NCBI GenBank assembly: GCA_032250735.1
Contig: JAVVEP010000024.1
Location: 1-44,425 of the forward strand
DNA from: Gammaproteobacteria bacterium
GTDB taxonomy: Bacteria; Pseudomonadota; Gammaproteobacteria; SZUA-152
Direction: 5' to 3'
DNA length: 44,425 nt
Shown piece after piece: positions 15,264 to 27,173 of this stretch. Below the pieces are notes generated by a model. That model was not told where the DNA came from. It worked only from the letters and a program-made list of their open reading frames with translations, and ran no database searches. The translations under genes and the position numbers were made by a program. How positions within the stretch are numbered: the first letter of the stretch is position 1; the number at the start of each line of letters is the position of its first letter.

Positions 15264-16313
15264 ATGTTCATGAGTTTTACAGTTCGAATTGAGCCCAGCG
15301 GCCACAGCTTTATCGTTGAATCCGACGAACCCATTCTAGATGCAGCACTGCGACACGGTTATGCCTTTCCCTACGGTTGTCGCGGTGGTGGCTGCGGCGC
15401 CTGTAAGGGCAGGCTGCTCAGCGGCACGGTGGATTATGGCACGAAACGCCCACCCGCCCTCAGCGACGAGGATATCAGCCGGGGCCTGGCGCTGTTTTGT
15501 CAGGCCCGCGCAATGTCGGACCTGAGCGTAGAGATCAAGGAGATCGGCGCGGCCGACAACCTGCCCGTCAAAATCCTGCCCACCAAGGTGCAGAAAAAGG
15601 AATTTCTTTCGCATGATGTGGTGCGGCTGTACCTGAAACTTCCCGACACCGAGCGACTGCAATTTCGCGCCGGGCAGTATATCGACATCCTGTTACCCGA
15701 TGGCCGCCGACGCAGCTTTTCGCTCGCCAATGCCCCTCACGATGATGCGCTGTTCGAGCTGCACATTCGGCACGTGGAGGGCGGGAATTTCACCGGCTAT
15801 GTGATGGATGAACTACACGAGAAGGATATCCTGCGTATTGAGGGTCCGCATGGCAGTTTCTTTCTGCGCGAAGAGGCCCAGCGTCCGCTTATCTTCATCG
15901 CCGGCGGTACCGGTTTCGCGCCGATCAAGGGCATTATCGAACACGCCCTGGCCGAGGGTCTGAACCAGCCCATGTATCTGTACTGGGGGGTGCGTGCCCA
16001 CAAAGACCTCTATCTTGAGGCGCTGCCACGCAAGTGGGCCAGGCACCTGCCACAGTTTCATTTTGTGCCGGTCTTTTCCGAGCCCGAGGCCGCGTCAGCC
16101 AACGGCAGCGCCCCTGCTGAGGGAATGCGTACGGGTTATGTGCACAATGCCGTGATCGAGGATTTTCCTGCAGGGCTGGCGGGCTTTGATGTGTATGCCT
16201 GTGGTCCGCCGGTAATGGTGCATGCTGCCCTTGATGCCCTCAAACCGCATGGCCTGAGAGAGGATCGCTATTTCTCGGATGCCTTTGAGTTTCAGACACC
16301 CAAGCCTGAATAG
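15264..16313 (+). CDS. Flavin reductase with 2Fe-2S ferredoxin domain (AscD/CDP-glucoseen-reductase-like)
   Basis: A 349-aa electron-transfer protein. The N-terminal plant-type 2Fe-2S domain has C39, C44, C47 and C79 (YGCRGGGCGACK ... LFCQ). An FAD-binding domain follows (about 100-195, with RRSFSLAN) and then an NAD(P)-binding domain (GGTGFAPIKG; CGPPVMV near the C-terminus). Proteins of this layout are usually labelled CDP-6-deoxy-L-threo-D-glycero-4-hexulose-3-dehydrase reductase, but no sugar-biosynthesis genes are nearby, so the true partner is unknown. An in-frame ATG at 15270 is an equally good start. Convergent with hemY. Confidence 0.88.
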   Translation: MFMSFTVRIEPSGHSFIVESDEPILDAALRHGYAFPYGCRGGGCGACKGRLLSGTVDYGTKRPPALSDEDISRGLALFCQARAMSDLSVEIKEIGAADNLPVKILPTKVQKKEFLSHDVVRLYLKLPDTERLQFRAGQYIDILLPDGRRRSFSLANAPHDDALFELHIRHVEGGNFTGYVMDELHEKDILRIEGPHGSFFLREEAQRPLIFIAGGTGFAPIKGIIEHALAEGLNQPMYLYWGVRAHKDLYLEALPRKWARHLPQFHFVPVFSEPEAASANGSAPAEGMRTGYVHNAVIEDFPAGLAGFDVYACGPPVMVHAALDALKPHGLREDRYFSDAFEFQTPKPE

Positions 16314-16342
16314 GCCAACGTATTTCCGACATCGCCGGCGGT

Positions 16343-17749
16343 CTATTTTTCGTCTTTTGTAGATGCGGCCTCGGCCGTCTCAATAGCGGTTCGGCTCTCA
16401 CCGGAAGTAGTGGTACGCAGACCGGCTACGGCCTTTCTCATCACCGTCTCTGATTCAGAAACGGCCTCATTCGACAGGGCAATCACCGGGTTCGCCGCCA
16501 GCTCCATACTGATCGGAGTGGACTGCTCACAGCCCGGCAGCAGACTCAGGCCGGCACGAAAACATTCCGCGGCTCCCACACTTTCGCCCATGCGCTCCAG
16601 CAGGTTGCCCAGCTCATTATAGGCCTCCGCATTCGGCTGCGCATTCACACTGGCCTCCAGATAACTGCGCGCCTTGCCCCATAATTTGTTACGCAGACTC
16701 AAACGTCCCGCCGTCAACAGGGCAACGGCATTTCGCGCATGGCTCAACAGCAGGGATTCCACCAGCGCCAATTGGCGAGCAGGCTCCGCGCCTTCTATTT
16801 TTCCGTATAGCCGCAGCAGGGGTTCACTAAACTGTCGATGCAATGCATGACGCAGCAATGGCTCGGCCAGATTACTTTCACCCATCTCCAGCAGGCGTGT
16901 TACATAGCTCGCCAGAATGGTTTCGGTTTCCCGATAGGGCTCGGGCATGCGCCTCCACACATCGGAGAGTTCGGAGAATGAATCCGCCGCCTGCAATAAC
17001 ATCAAATAGGCCTGTTCTGAAAGCTCGGTAACCGCGTCTGCCGACATCACTTTATGCCTGCGTAACAAGGGCGCTATTTCCAATACATGTTCCCAATCAC
17101 CCAGCCGCTTATAAAGCTTCGCCAGCGCCTGCAATACCTGCGGCTGTTTCGGTGCCAGCTGCTGCAGATGTCGTAGCGTTGCCAGCGCCTGTTCCAGTTG
17201 ATTCTGCTTAAGCTGCAATTCCGCCTGGGTCAGACCCACCGCAATATCCGCCGCTGGGTGATTCTCATGCGCCAGTTTCAGATAGTGGTCACGCCGCTGA
17301 TCTGCGCCCTGTGCCTGGGCGGCACGCGCCGCCGCCAGATAATTGAGTAATGTCGCCTCACCTGATATAGAGTCCCTGGTGGAGCCTTTGGCCGGGTAAC
17401 GGTTATCGCTCACCGACACGTATTTCAGCACCTTCTTTTCCGCGGCTGCCCAATGCCCCTCCGCGAGATCAATCAGGCCACGGGTGAGTGATTTTAACGC
17501 CTGCTGTTCGCGGCGTTGTTTTCGCCACTGCCGTACGCCCTCGGGTACTGACAATACCCGCCGGGTTGCGCGGATACTGTAATAGAGCGTGACAAATACC
17601 AGCACGATGATCACCGCACTCAATGCCACGGTGGTCTCCACCGTCCAGCCTCCAACCGCGATCAGCATGTAGCCGGGATCTTCCATGGCGATCAGGGCGA
17701 CCACCACCGCTATTAATAATGTCACCAGGCTGATCAGCAGTATTTTCAT
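16343..17749 (-). CDS. hemY: HemY, heme-operon membrane protein with TPR repeats
   Basis: A 468-aa inner-membrane protein. Two N-terminal membrane segments (about 2-20 and 38-60) flank the conserved PGYMLIAVGGWTVET motif of the HemY N-terminal domain. The rest is helical tetratricopeptide-like repeat sequence. It is longer than E. coli HemY (398) because of a low-complexity C-terminal tail. It is the last gene of hemC-hemD-hemX-hemY and overlaps hemX by four bases (ATGA). Its biochemical role in heme synthesis is unproven; it is not protoporphyrinogen oxidase. Confidence 0.93.
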   Translation of the reverse strand: MKILLISLVTLLIAVVVALIAMEDPGYMLIAVGGWTVETTVALSAVIIVLVFVTLYYSIRATRRVLSVPEGVRQWRKQRREQQALKSLTRGLIDLAEGHWAAAEKKVLKYVSVSDNRYPAKGSTRDSISGEATLLNYLAAARAAQAQGADQRRDHYLKLAHENHPAADIAVGLTQAELQLKQNQLEQALATLRHLQQLAPKQPQVLQALAKLYKRLGDWEHVLEIAPLLRRHKVMSADAVTELSEQAYLMLLQAADSFSELSDVWRRMPEPYRETETILASYVTRLLEMGESNLAEPLLRHALHRQFSEPLLRLYGKIEGAEPARQLALVESLLLSHARNAVALLTAGRLSLRNKLWGKARSYLEASVNAQPNAEAYNELGNLLERMGESVGAAECFRAGLSLLPGCEQSTPISMELAANPVIALSNEAVSESETVMRKAVAGLRTTTSGESRTAIETAEAASTKDEK

Positions 17750-18951
17750 TCTGTTGTGCCCTGCTTGCTATCGACCCGCGTCGCGGTTCGTTGCTGCTGC
17801 ATGACTTCTCGTAGCAGACGCAGCGATGCACTCACATCCGGCATCGTCGGCCGCAGTTCACTATCGGCCAGCGTGTCCAACGTCGTCAGCGCATTGACCA
17901 CCGCCGCGGATTCGGCCTCAAAATAATGCCGTATCCAGTCCTCTGCCTCCGTGAGGTATTGGTGGAATAGCGCAGTGTCACGTTGCAGCACGGCGAGGCG
18001 TGCCTGTTCGAGCTTGAGGCTGAGATTCTGATAGAGGTGTCGAGTCTGGTCTGGCGGCAGTAACGGCTCGGTTGGCTGCTGGTGACGGCGTACCTGCACC
18101 AGGCTTTTGAGATCGTTCCACACGGCCAACGCAAACTGCTGCCAGTCGGCCGGCGGTGTTTCTGCGCTAGTCTCCCGGGTTGCGGCGGCGATGCGGTTTT
18201 TATCCCGCAGGGGTAACTGTTCAACACTGTCGAGCAGGCTGCCGACGCGCAGCGCCAGTCCCGCAACATCCACTTCAGGCAGCGCGCGCAGGGCCTGTAA
18301 TTCGTCCGCTATTGCCTTGCGCACCTTCAATAACGAGGTGTCACCAATCGCCCTGATGCGCTCATCGGCGGTCTCAAAAATCGCGATTGCGGTTTCACGG
18401 TCCTGTGCCAGGATCAGGCGGTGATTCGCCACCGTCAATAGATACTCGACCTCCGCCATGCGCCAGGCCACGGTGCTGCGGCCCAGGCTGGCCGACAGAT
18501 CCTGCATCGCCGTGCCCAGCGTCTGCAGTTCATCCTCTACCACCTGCTGTGCACGCGTCTGCTTCGTCAATTCTGCGCGGCTGAGCTGCAAGCCCTGTTC
18601 CAGCTGGGCGACCTGTGTCTGCAAGGCAGCCTGGGTTTTCACCAGCTGCGCGCCGAGGGGCACCTGTATCTGTAACAGCCAGAGCCCATAACCGGCGGCA
18701 CCCGCGGCGAGCAGGGCAATCAACATCGCCAGCAGGGATAGCGGGGAGCGATGGCTGTCTGTCCTCTTTTTCGCCGCCGGCTGGTGTTTGGCCGTCTCCG
18801 TCGGCTTTGTGGCGGCGCCAGCCGCAGGCCCAGCCTTCGCGGTCGATTCCTGGCTGATACCGGCTTTCGTGGCATCGGCATTCGCGGCCTTGGGTTTCGC
18901 GGCCTCGGGTTTTGCTGGCTCGGAATTCGCTGTTACGGGTTTATCGCTCAT
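17746..18951 (-). CDS. hemX: HemX, uroporphyrinogen-III C-methyltransferase-like membrane protein
   Basis: A 401-aa single-pass membrane protein. A cytoplasmic N-terminus rich in alanine, lysine and proline (1-68) precedes a membrane segment (about 70-92), a coiled coil (about 100-140) and a conserved periplasmic helical domain. The annotation as a methyltransferase is historical; the sequence lacks SAM-binding motifs and probably acts as a scaffold. The start at 18951 follows GGAAGAG and overlaps the end of hemD by 11 bases (ATGAGCGATAA); a start 14 codons earlier would overlap more deeply. Confidence 0.9.
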   Translation of the reverse strand: MSDKPVTANSEPAKPEAAKPKAANADATKAGISQESTAKAGPAAGAATKPTETAKHQPAAKKRTDSHRSPLSLLAMLIALLAAGAAGYGLWLLQIQVPLGAQLVKTQAALQTQVAQLEQGLQLSRAELTKQTRAQQVVEDELQTLGTAMQDLSASLGRSTVAWRMAEVEYLLTVANHRLILAQDRETAIAIFETADERIRAIGDTSLLKVRKAIADELQALRALPEVDVAGLALRVGSLLDSVEQLPLRDKNRIAAATRETSAETPPADWQQFALAVWNDLKSLVQVRRHQQPTEPLLPPDQTRHLYQNLSLKLEQARLAVLQRDTALFHQYLTEAEDWIRHYFEAESAAVVNALTTLDTLADSELRPTMPDVSASLRLLREVMQQQRTATRVDSKQGTTE

Positions 18952-19747
18952 GTCTCTTCCACCACTTGATGGCCGACAAAAGGGCCTCATCACTTGCCGT
19001 TTTTGCCACCACGGGTTTTTGTTTAAATCCCAGCGACTCAGCCAGGTCTACTGCGCGCTGACTGACGACAATCAGCGGCGACTTCAGGAGTGATTGTAGA
19101 TGAGACTCACCCACCATTGCATGCAGGTTTTCCAGGCCCTCATTACTGGTCACCACAATCGGCACTCGCACAGCCGCCTCCCATAACTGGAACAATGGGC
19201 TCATGTCTGTGGCCGGCGTTACGCGCTGATAACACTCCGCGTATTCCACCGTCGCGCCTCGCGCCTGTAATGTGTCGCCGAGCCATTCTCGCCCCCCCTT
19301 GCCACGGAAGATGATCACGCGCTGGCCCTGCAGGTTCTGCATCGGCTCCAGGCTCAGCAGGGCCTCACTATTGTAGGGTTCGGGGGAGACCAGCGATACC
19401 ACCAGTCCGTGGGCGCTTCCTTGTGCGTTGATCGCCCGGGCGGTGGCCTGACCCACGGCGGCGATCGCGACCGTTGCCGGCCAGACTTGTCCGGGTGGCA
19501 GCTGTTGCAGAGTGGCGGAAACGGCGTTGGCGCTGATGAAGATGGCCAGCTGATATTCGTCGAGCCGGCGGAGCTGTTCCGCCAGCCTCTGCGCATCGGC
19601 AGCCGTACAGGGGCCGATGGCGATCACCGGCAGACGTAACGCGGTGCCGCCCAGGGCCTGGATGGAGTGACAGAGGGATTCTGCCTGGTGCGCCGGCCGG
19701 GTGACGGCGACCGTGATACCCGACAGATCCGTCTCGGGGGTCGACAT
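18941..19747 (-). CDS. hemD: Uroporphyrinogen-III synthase
   Basis: A 268-aa enzyme that closes hydroxymethylbilane to uroporphyrinogen III. It starts after ATG 19747 with the usual SGITVAVTRPAHQAESL and shows FISANAV, GQATARAI, FRGKGGREWLGDTL and VVTSNEGLENL, all hallmark stretches of this otherwise variable family. It follows hemC after three bases and overlaps hemX, indicating one operon and translational coupling. Confidence 0.94.
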   Translation of the reverse strand: MSTPETDLSGITVAVTRPAHQAESLCHSIQALGGTALRLPVIAIGPCTAADAQRLAEQLRRLDEYQLAIFISANAVSATLQQLPPGQVWPATVAIAAVGQATARAINAQGSAHGLVVSLVSPEPYNSEALLSLEPMQNLQGQRVIIFRGKGGREWLGDTLQARGATVEYAECYQRVTPATDMSPLFQLWEAAVRVPIVVTSNEGLENLHAMVGESHLQSLLKSPLIVVSQRAVDLAESLGFKQKPVVAKTASDEALLSAIKWWKRHER

Positions 19748-19750
19748 TTC

Positions 19751-20674
19751 TTAGGAATAGACTTCCTGTAATATCTCGCGGGCGCCGCGGGACAACAGGT
19801 CATCCGCCAGGGTGGTGCCCAGAAATTCCGCCTCTTCGGCCCGCCCGGCAATCTCACCCCGTACCATCTCGGTACCATCCGGGCGACCCACCAGTCCCCG
19901 CAGCAGCAGAGTGTCGCCGTCCAGTTCGGCGAAACCGCCAATGGGTACCTGGCAGCCGCCTTCCAGGCGATGATTCATGGCCCGCTCGGCCCGCACCCGA
20001 ATCGCCGTCGCCGAGTGATTGAGCGGTGCGATCAGGCCATTGATGAAAGGATCGTCAATGCGGCATTCAATACCCACCGCGCCCTGGCCGATGGCCGGCA
20101 GGCTGAAGCCCGGATCCAGGTGGGTGCGTATCCGCTCACCAAACTCCAGGCGCAGCAGACCGGCACAGGCCAGGATGATTGCATCATACTCACCGTCATC
20201 CAGCTTTCTCAGCCGGGAATTCACATTGCCGCGCAGGTCCAGAATCTCCAGGTCGGGCCGCCAGGCGCGAATCTGGCAGGTGCGGCGCAGGCTCGAGGTA
20301 CCCACCCTGGCGCCCTGCGGCAGGTCCTCGATAGTGTTATAGGTATTCGAGACAAAGGCATCACGCGGGTCTTCGCGCTCACAGATCACCGCCAGGTGCA
20401 GGCCCTCGGGAAACTCCACCGGCACGTCCTTCATGGAGTGCACCGCAATATCGGCCTCACCGCGCTGCATGCCCTGCTCCAGCTCTTTGACGAACAGGCC
20501 CTTGCCCCCCACCTTTGCCAGCGGGGTATCGAGGATCTTGTCGCCCTGGGTGACCATCTTTACCAGCTCCACATTGAGACCTGGATTGGCGGCCAACAGA
20601 CTGGCGCGCACAAATTCGGCCTGCCACAGGGCCAGGGGGCTTTTACGGGTGGCGATACGGACGGTTTTTGTCAT
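19751..20674 (-). CDS. hemC: Hydroxymethylbilane synthase (porphobilinogen deaminase)
   Basis: A 307-aa enzyme that joins four porphobilinogens into hydroxymethylbilane. It begins with [18 protein letters not shown]83 (HSMKDVP) is the catalytic aspartate and C241 ([10 protein letters not shown]) anchors the dipyrromethane cofactor; VGTSSLRR and LRGNVNSRL bind the substrate carboxylates. It is the first gene of the minus-strand heme operon; its promoter must lie in 20675-20800. Confidence 0.97.
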   Translation of the reverse strand: MTKTVRIATRKSPLALWQAEFVRASLLAANPGLNVELVKMVTQGDKILDTPLAKVGGKGLFVKELEQGMQRGEADIAVHSMKDVPVEFPEGLHLAVICEREDPRDAFVSNTYNTIEDLPQGARVGTSSLRRTCQIRAWRPDLEILDLRGNVNSRLRKLDDGEYDAIILACAGLLRLEFGERIRTHLDPGFSLPAIGQGAVGIECRIDDPFINGLIAPLNHSATAIRVRAERAMNHRLEGGCQVPIGGFAELDGDTLLLRGLVGRPDGTEMVRGEIAGRAEEAEFLGTTLADDLLSRGAREILQEVYS

Positions 20675-21100
20675 CTCGGTTCTCTTCTTGATCGGTCAAT
20701 GCGGGAAATCCGGCATATGCTACGGGCTGCACTGGGAGCAGGCAACTATTAAACGGGAACGGTGGCCGCTGGGTTGGCAGAATCCCCCGTATTTAAAATA
20801 AAGACGGGGGTGTGCTAGAATGGTCGGCTTTTCCGCCGCGCGTGGGCCGGCCCGGCGGGGTTTTCCACCTCTGTCAGGCTGTGACTATCCGCTCCGGCGG
20901 GCGGTATTTACCGGGCAGTGTGGTGGTGCGGTTCGCGGCCACTTTTGGGGTCTGTTGTCACAGTGTCACACGCCATCGGCAGACTTGCACAGCCGCCAAA
21001 CCATGGCTGAATTATGGCAAAACCATGGCTGAACTCTGACCGGGCGATTACGAACCGAACCATTACGAATTTTGATCAAAAACTAGAACAGGAATAGACA
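20675..21100. other. Divergent hemC/fbp intergenic region
   Basis: 426 bases without a convincing gene; two short plus-strand frames around 20812-21039 have no family resemblance. Contents are the CCCCCGT/ACGGGGG inverted repeat (20784-20810), an extended -10 just after it (20813-20821), a TGTCACA direct repeat near 20955-20970, and a direct repeat ACCATGGCTGAA near 21000 and 21022. AGGAATA (21090-21096) is the ribosome site of fbp. A transcript from the extended -10 would give fbp a leader of about 270 bases. Confidence 0.45.
20784..20821 (+). promoter_or_regulatory. Inverted repeat plus extended -10, possible fbp promoter
   Basis: CCCCCGT (20784-20790) and ACGGGGG (20804-20810) flank a 13-base AT-rich centre. 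TGCTAGAAT (20813-20821) is an extended -10. No good -35 is present, as expected for extended -10 or activator-dependent promoters; the inverted repeat covers the -35 region. Confidence 0.4.
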
Positions 21101-22108
21101 ATGCATACTGGCGAAACGATTACCCAATTTATCATCGAGGAACAGCGTAACTCTCCCTCGGCCTCCGGCGACTTTACTGCGCTGCTCAACGACGTGGTCA
21201 CGGCCTGCAAGGCCATCTCCAGCTGCGTCAACCAGGGCGCCCTGGTGGGTGTACTGGGTTCCGCGGGGAGTGAAAACATCCAGGGCGAGACCCAGAAAAA
21301 ACTGGATATCCTCTCCAACGACATCTTTCTCAAGGCCAACGAATGGGGCGGTCATCTGGCGGCCATGGCCTCCGAGGAAATGGACGATATCTACCCGATT
21401 CCTGCGCAATACCCTAAGGGCAAGTACCTGCTGACCTTTGACCCCCTTGATGGCTCGTCCAATATCGACGTCAACCTGTCGGTGGGCAGTATCTTTTCCA
21501 TTCTGCGCTGCCCCGAGGGCGTCAAGGACGCCACCGCAGAAGACTTTCTCCAGCCGGGTACCCAGCAGGTGTGCGGCGGTTTCACCCTGTACGGCCCCTC
21601 CACCATGCTGGTATTGACCACCGGCAAGGGCGTGAATGGCTTCACCCTGGATCACAACGTCGGCGAGTTCATCCTCACCCATCCCGGTATGACCATCCCG
21701 GAGGATACCGCGGAGTTCGCCATCAACATGTCCAACCAGCGCCACTGGGAGGCGCCGATGCAGCGCTATGTGGATGAATGTATCGCCGGCACCACCGGTG
21801 CGCGCGACAAGGATTTCAACATGCGCTGGGTGGCCTCTATGGTCGCCGAGGTCTATCGCATCCTGATGCGTGGCGGTATCTTCATGTATCCCAAAGACAC
21901 CCGCGACCCCAGCAAGCCGGGCAAGCTGCGCCTGATGTACGAGGCCAACCCGATGGGTTTCATCGTCGAGCAGGCCGGCGGGGTCTGTTCCACCGGTCGC
22001 GAGCGCATCATGGAGATCCAGCCCGAGGGCCTGCACCAGCGCGTGCCGGTGGTGCTGGGTTCTAAAAATGAGGTCGAGCGGGTGATCCGTTACCACCAGG
22101 AGGCGTGA
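21101..22108 (+). CDS. fbp: Class 1 fructose-1,6-bisphosphatase
   Basis: A 335-aa enzyme hydrolysing fructose 1,6-bisphosphate to fructose 6-phosphate in gluconeogenesis and, in autotrophs, the Calvin cycle. The metal-binding signature [11 protein letters not shown] lies at 113-123, with E92-E93 upstream (ASEEMDD), and the C-terminal [16 protein letters not shown] is the active-site helix. An AGGAATA ribosome site precedes the ATG. It is a single-gene unit between the heme operon and gyrB. Confidence 0.97.
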   Translation: MHTGETITQFIIEEQRNSPSASGDFTALLNDVVTACKAISSCVNQGALVGVLGSAGSENIQGETQKKLDILSNDIFLKANEWGGHLAAMASEEMDDIYPIPAQYPKGKYLLTFDPLDGSSNIDVNLSVGSIFSILRCPEGVKDATAEDFLQPGTQQVCGGFTLYGPSTMLVLTTGKGVNGFTLDHNVGEFILTHPGMTIPEDTAEFAINMSNQRHWEAPMQRYVDECIAGTTGARDKDFNMRWVASMVAEVYRILMRGGIFMYPKDTRDPSKPGKLRLMYEANPMGFIVEQAGGVCSTGRERIMEIQPEGLHQRVPVVLGSKNEVERVIRYHQEA

Positions 22109-22163
22109 ACCGGGCGACCGACGAGACGCTGACCACCGGCTCGTTACCTCCGCATCTCTGAGG

Positions 22164-22200
22164 CTAGTACTCCTTCAATGTAATAATGAAGGAGTACTAG
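22164..22200. repeat. Perfect 14-bp inverted repeat downstream of fbp
   Basis: CTAGTACTCCTTCA (22164-22177) and its exact complement (22187-22200) flank a nine-base AT-rich loop. No T-run follows on either strand. It stands just before the strong terminator, so it could protect the fbp transcript end or be a protein-binding site. Confidence 0.8.
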
Positions 22201-22211
22201 ATCCTCGCTAC

Positions 22212-22249
22212 AAAAAAGGCGGCAACCTCTCCAGGTTGCCGCCTTTTTT
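22212..22249. terminator. Bidirectional rho-independent terminator (fbp / gyrB)
   Basis: A 17-bp perfect stem including A6/T6 arms: core GGCGGCAACCT (22218-22228) pairs with AGGTTGCCGCC (22233-22243) around CTCC. T-runs flank it on both strands, so it can end both fbp and the minus-strand gyrB transcript. Confidence 0.95.
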
Positions 22250-22381
22250 TATCTTCTGTCGCCAAACGCCGGGGTTCACAGACAGGGTAGCGGACCGGCC
22301 GATACCCCCTCACCGGGCATCATTACCTTCTACCTATTTACGGCGCAATGGCTGCATTGTATGTAAATACTTACTTACAAT

Positions 22382-24814
<2,433 letters not shown>

Positions 24815-24918
24815 TCATGTCAGGAAGCCGCTAGTGTACCATTTTTAGCGGTAAAGTGCCGTTGCATTCAGCCTATCGCCCCGGTGACGACCCTTCCCGC
24901 GATATCACCAGCATCTGG

Positions 24919-25986
24919 TTATACGGGTCGCAACCGACCATGTTCCACGTGAAACACCCCCGCCGCTGACGGTCGCGTCGCAAAGTGGGTGGGGTCGGTG
25001 GAGGTCAAAAAAACCTGGGCCTGGGAATTCTGCAATAACTCCAGCAGAATCTCCCGGGTGCCGGCATCCAGCTCGGCAGGCAGATCGTCAACCAACACCA
25101 CCGCCGAGATATTCTGTGCCGTCATCTGCCGACACTGGGCAAGGATCAGATTCGCCACCAGGATCTTCTGCTGGCCTCGGGAGAGGAAGTCCCGCGCCTC
25201 TACGCCTTCGATGCGGATCCGAAGGTCCGCGCGATGGGGGCCGAACTGGGTAAAGCCCCGCTCTCGATCGGAGAGATAGTGGGCAGATAGATAGGAGAGA
25301 TAGTCCTCTCCCTCACGCCAGCCTTGCAAATAACGGATATCGATCCCCGCGACGGCCGGAAACGCGACAAGGAACTCGCGGACAAAAGGCAGCAGCCTCT
25401 CCAGATAGGCGCGACGCGCCCGATCCAGCTGACCGCCTGCTGCCGCCAGCTCCTGGTCCCAGTGGGCAATGGCCTGTTGGGACCACCCCGCCCGCAGAGC
25501 CGCGTTGCGCTGGGCCAGGCAACGACGGTAGTTATTCCAGATCCCGTTGAAAGCGTGTTCCACGTGGAACACCCCCCAGTCCAGGAATCGTCGGCGCAGG
25601 TCCGGTCCCTCCTCCATCAGGCGATGGAGTCCAGGGTCGATCACGGCAATGGGGAGAACCTCGGTCAGCTCGCTGATGCGGGTGATATTGTGGCCGTTGA
25701 GGCGGATTTGGCTGTGGCCCGCGGAACGCTGCATACCAATAGTGATGTTCCGTCCCTTTTGTCGAATCCTGCCGACCACGGTAAAGGCCTGGGAATGCTC
25801 ATTGATAAGCAGATTGGTTTTGTGGGTGCGAAAGGACTTGCCGCGACCCAGACAGTGGATCGCCTCCAGCAGGCTGGTTTTGCCGCTGCCGTTGGCCCCA
25901 AACACAAAATTGAGGCCTGGTTGCGGCGAAATGACAAGATCGGTGAGATTACGGAGATGCTGGATCTCCAGTGTCTGAATGGCCAT
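24919..25986 (-). CDS. recF: DNA replication/repair protein RecF
   Basis: A 355-aa SMC-like ATPase that helps load RecA at gaps. Walker A GANGSGKTSLLEAI is near residues 31-44, the ABC signature is FLSRGQQKIL and Walker B is VVLVDDLPAELD. Two copies of the peptide FHVEH are present, in the middle (WGVFHVEH) and near the C-terminus (AGVFHVEH); both are encoded by parS-like sequences, an unusual overlay of a segregation site on a coding region. Located between dnaN and gyrB, the ancestral order. Confidence 0.97.
   Translation of the reverse strand: MAIQTLEIQHLRNLTDLVISPQPGLNFVFGANGSGKTSLLEAIHCLGRGKSFRTHKTNLLINEHSQAFTVVGRIRQKGRNITIGMQRSAGHSQIRLNGHNITRISELTEVLPIAVIDPGLHRLMEEGPDLRRRFLDWGVFHVEHAFNGIWNNYRRCLAQRNAALRAGWSQQAIAHWDQELAAAGGQLDRARRAYLERLLPFVREFLVAFPAVAGIDIRYLQGWREGEDYLSYLSAHYLSDRERGFTQFGPHRADLRIRIEGVEARDFLSRGQQKILVANLILAQCRQMTAQNISAVVLVDDLPAELDAGTREILLELLQNSQAQVFLTSTDPTHFATRPSAAGVFHVEHGRLRPV
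24941..24956. other. parS-like ParB binding site (copy 1, in recF)
   Basis: TGTTCCACGTGAAACA, differing from the consensus TGTTTCACGTGAAACA at one position. It lies in the 3' part of recF, about 2.3 kb from the proposed oriC. Confidence 0.8.
25556..25571. other. parS-like ParB binding site (copy 2, in recF)
   Basis: TGTTCCACGTGGAACA, a perfect 16-bp palindrome identical in type to parS sites of Pseudomonas. It lies in the middle of recF, 600 bases from copy 1 and about 1.7 kb from the proposed oriC. Confidence 0.85.
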
Positions 25987-26051
25987 TGGCCTTAAGTACG
26001 CAGGTTAATCAACATAGGTACTGCTGGGCGGACAGCTGTCCGCCGGACGCG

Positions 26052-27158
26052 TTAGAGTCGCATGGGCATGATGACGTAGGTACAGCTGCTGTCTTCCTGG
26101 GGACGGATCACACAGCTGCTGTTGGCATCCCCGAGTTCAATGGCCACGGAGTCATCATCAATGGTGGCCAGGGCATCGAGAAAATAGCTGACATTGAATC
26201 CGATCTCCAAATCAGCACCGGAATAGTTGACCTCGATCTCCTCCTCCGCCTCTTCCATTTCGGGATTGTTGGCCTGGGCCTGCAACAGATTATTGGACAG
26301 CCGCAGACGGATACCACGGTACTTTTCATTGGACAGGATCGAGGTGCGCAGCAGGGCATGGCGCAGCAGCTCACGTTCGGCCGAAATATGTTTATCTGAG
26401 TTTTTGGGGATCACCCGTTCGTAATCCGGGAAGCGGCCATCAATCAGTTTTGAGGTGAAAATAAAGTCATTGAGCCTCATCTTGATGTGATTATTGCTCA
26501 CCTGGATCTGCACCGGCGCATCGCTATCCTCAAGCAATTTGACCAGTTCGGCCACACCCTTGCGGGGCACAATGATCTGCAGTGTATCAGCAGGGCTGAC
26601 ATCACAGTCGTGTGAACACAGGGCCAGGCGATGCCCATCGGTGGCCACGGCACGCACCTTGCCCTTTGAGATCTCAAGCAACAGGCCATTCAGGTAATAA
26701 CGTACATCCTGTTGGGCCATGGCAAAGCTGGTTTTCTCGATCAGACGCTTGAGAATATTTTGGGGAAGCGAGAAATCAAACTGGCTGGTGATTTCGTCTA
26801 CGCTGGGGAAATCGCTGACCGGAAGGGTGGTGAGATTAAACCGGCTCTTGCCCGAGCGCACGGTGACCCGTTGTTTATCGGTATCGAGGGCGATCTGTAC
26901 GGTGGCGCCATCGGGAAGGGCACGGCAGATATCGACGATCTTGCGTGCGGGAATCGTGATATCCCCCGGCACTGCACCCTCCAAAGCCACCGTAGCGATC
27001 ATTTCCACCTCAAGATCGGTGGCCGTCATGGACAACTTATCCGGGCTTACTGCTACCAGGATGTTGGATAATACCGGCAGGGTCTGACGACGCTCGACAA
27101 CACCGACAATCGTCTGCAGAGGCTTGAGCAAGGTTTCTCGTTGTATGGAGAATTTCAT
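26052..27158 (-). CDS. dnaN: DNA polymerase III beta sliding clamp
   Basis: A 368-aa ring-forming processivity clamp of three similar domains. It begins MKFSIQRETLLKPLQ and ends with the conserved YVIMPMRL that borders the protein-binding cleft; PDYERVIP and NHIKMRL are other family stretches. Length matches E. coli (366). It lies 330 bases downstream of dnaA; the gap holds the likely replication origin. recF follows 65 bases later. Confidence 0.98.
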   Translation of the reverse strand: MKFSIQRETLLKPLQTIVGVVERRQTLPVLSNILVAVSPDKLSMTATDLEVEMIATVALEGAVPGDITIPARKIVDICRALPDGATVQIALDTDKQRVTVRSGKSRFNLTTLPVSDFPSVDEITSQFDFSLPQNILKRLIEKTSFAMAQQDVRYYLNGLLLEISKGKVRAVATDGHRLALCSHDCDVSPADTLQIIVPRKGVAELVKLLEDSDAPVQIQVSNNHIKMRLNDFIFTSKLIDGRFPDYERVIPKNSDKHISAERELLRHALLRTSILSNEKYRGIRLRLSNNLLQAQANNPEMEEAEEEIEVNYSGADLEIGFNVSYFLDALATIDDDSVAIELGDANSSCVIRPQEDSSCTYVIMPMRL

Positions 27159-27173
27159 GTTGTTCTTATCCCA

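Noticed and set aside
20812-21039. Two short plus-strand frames upstream of fbp
   Set aside because: Overlapping frames of odd composition, no ribosome site, and no family resemblance.
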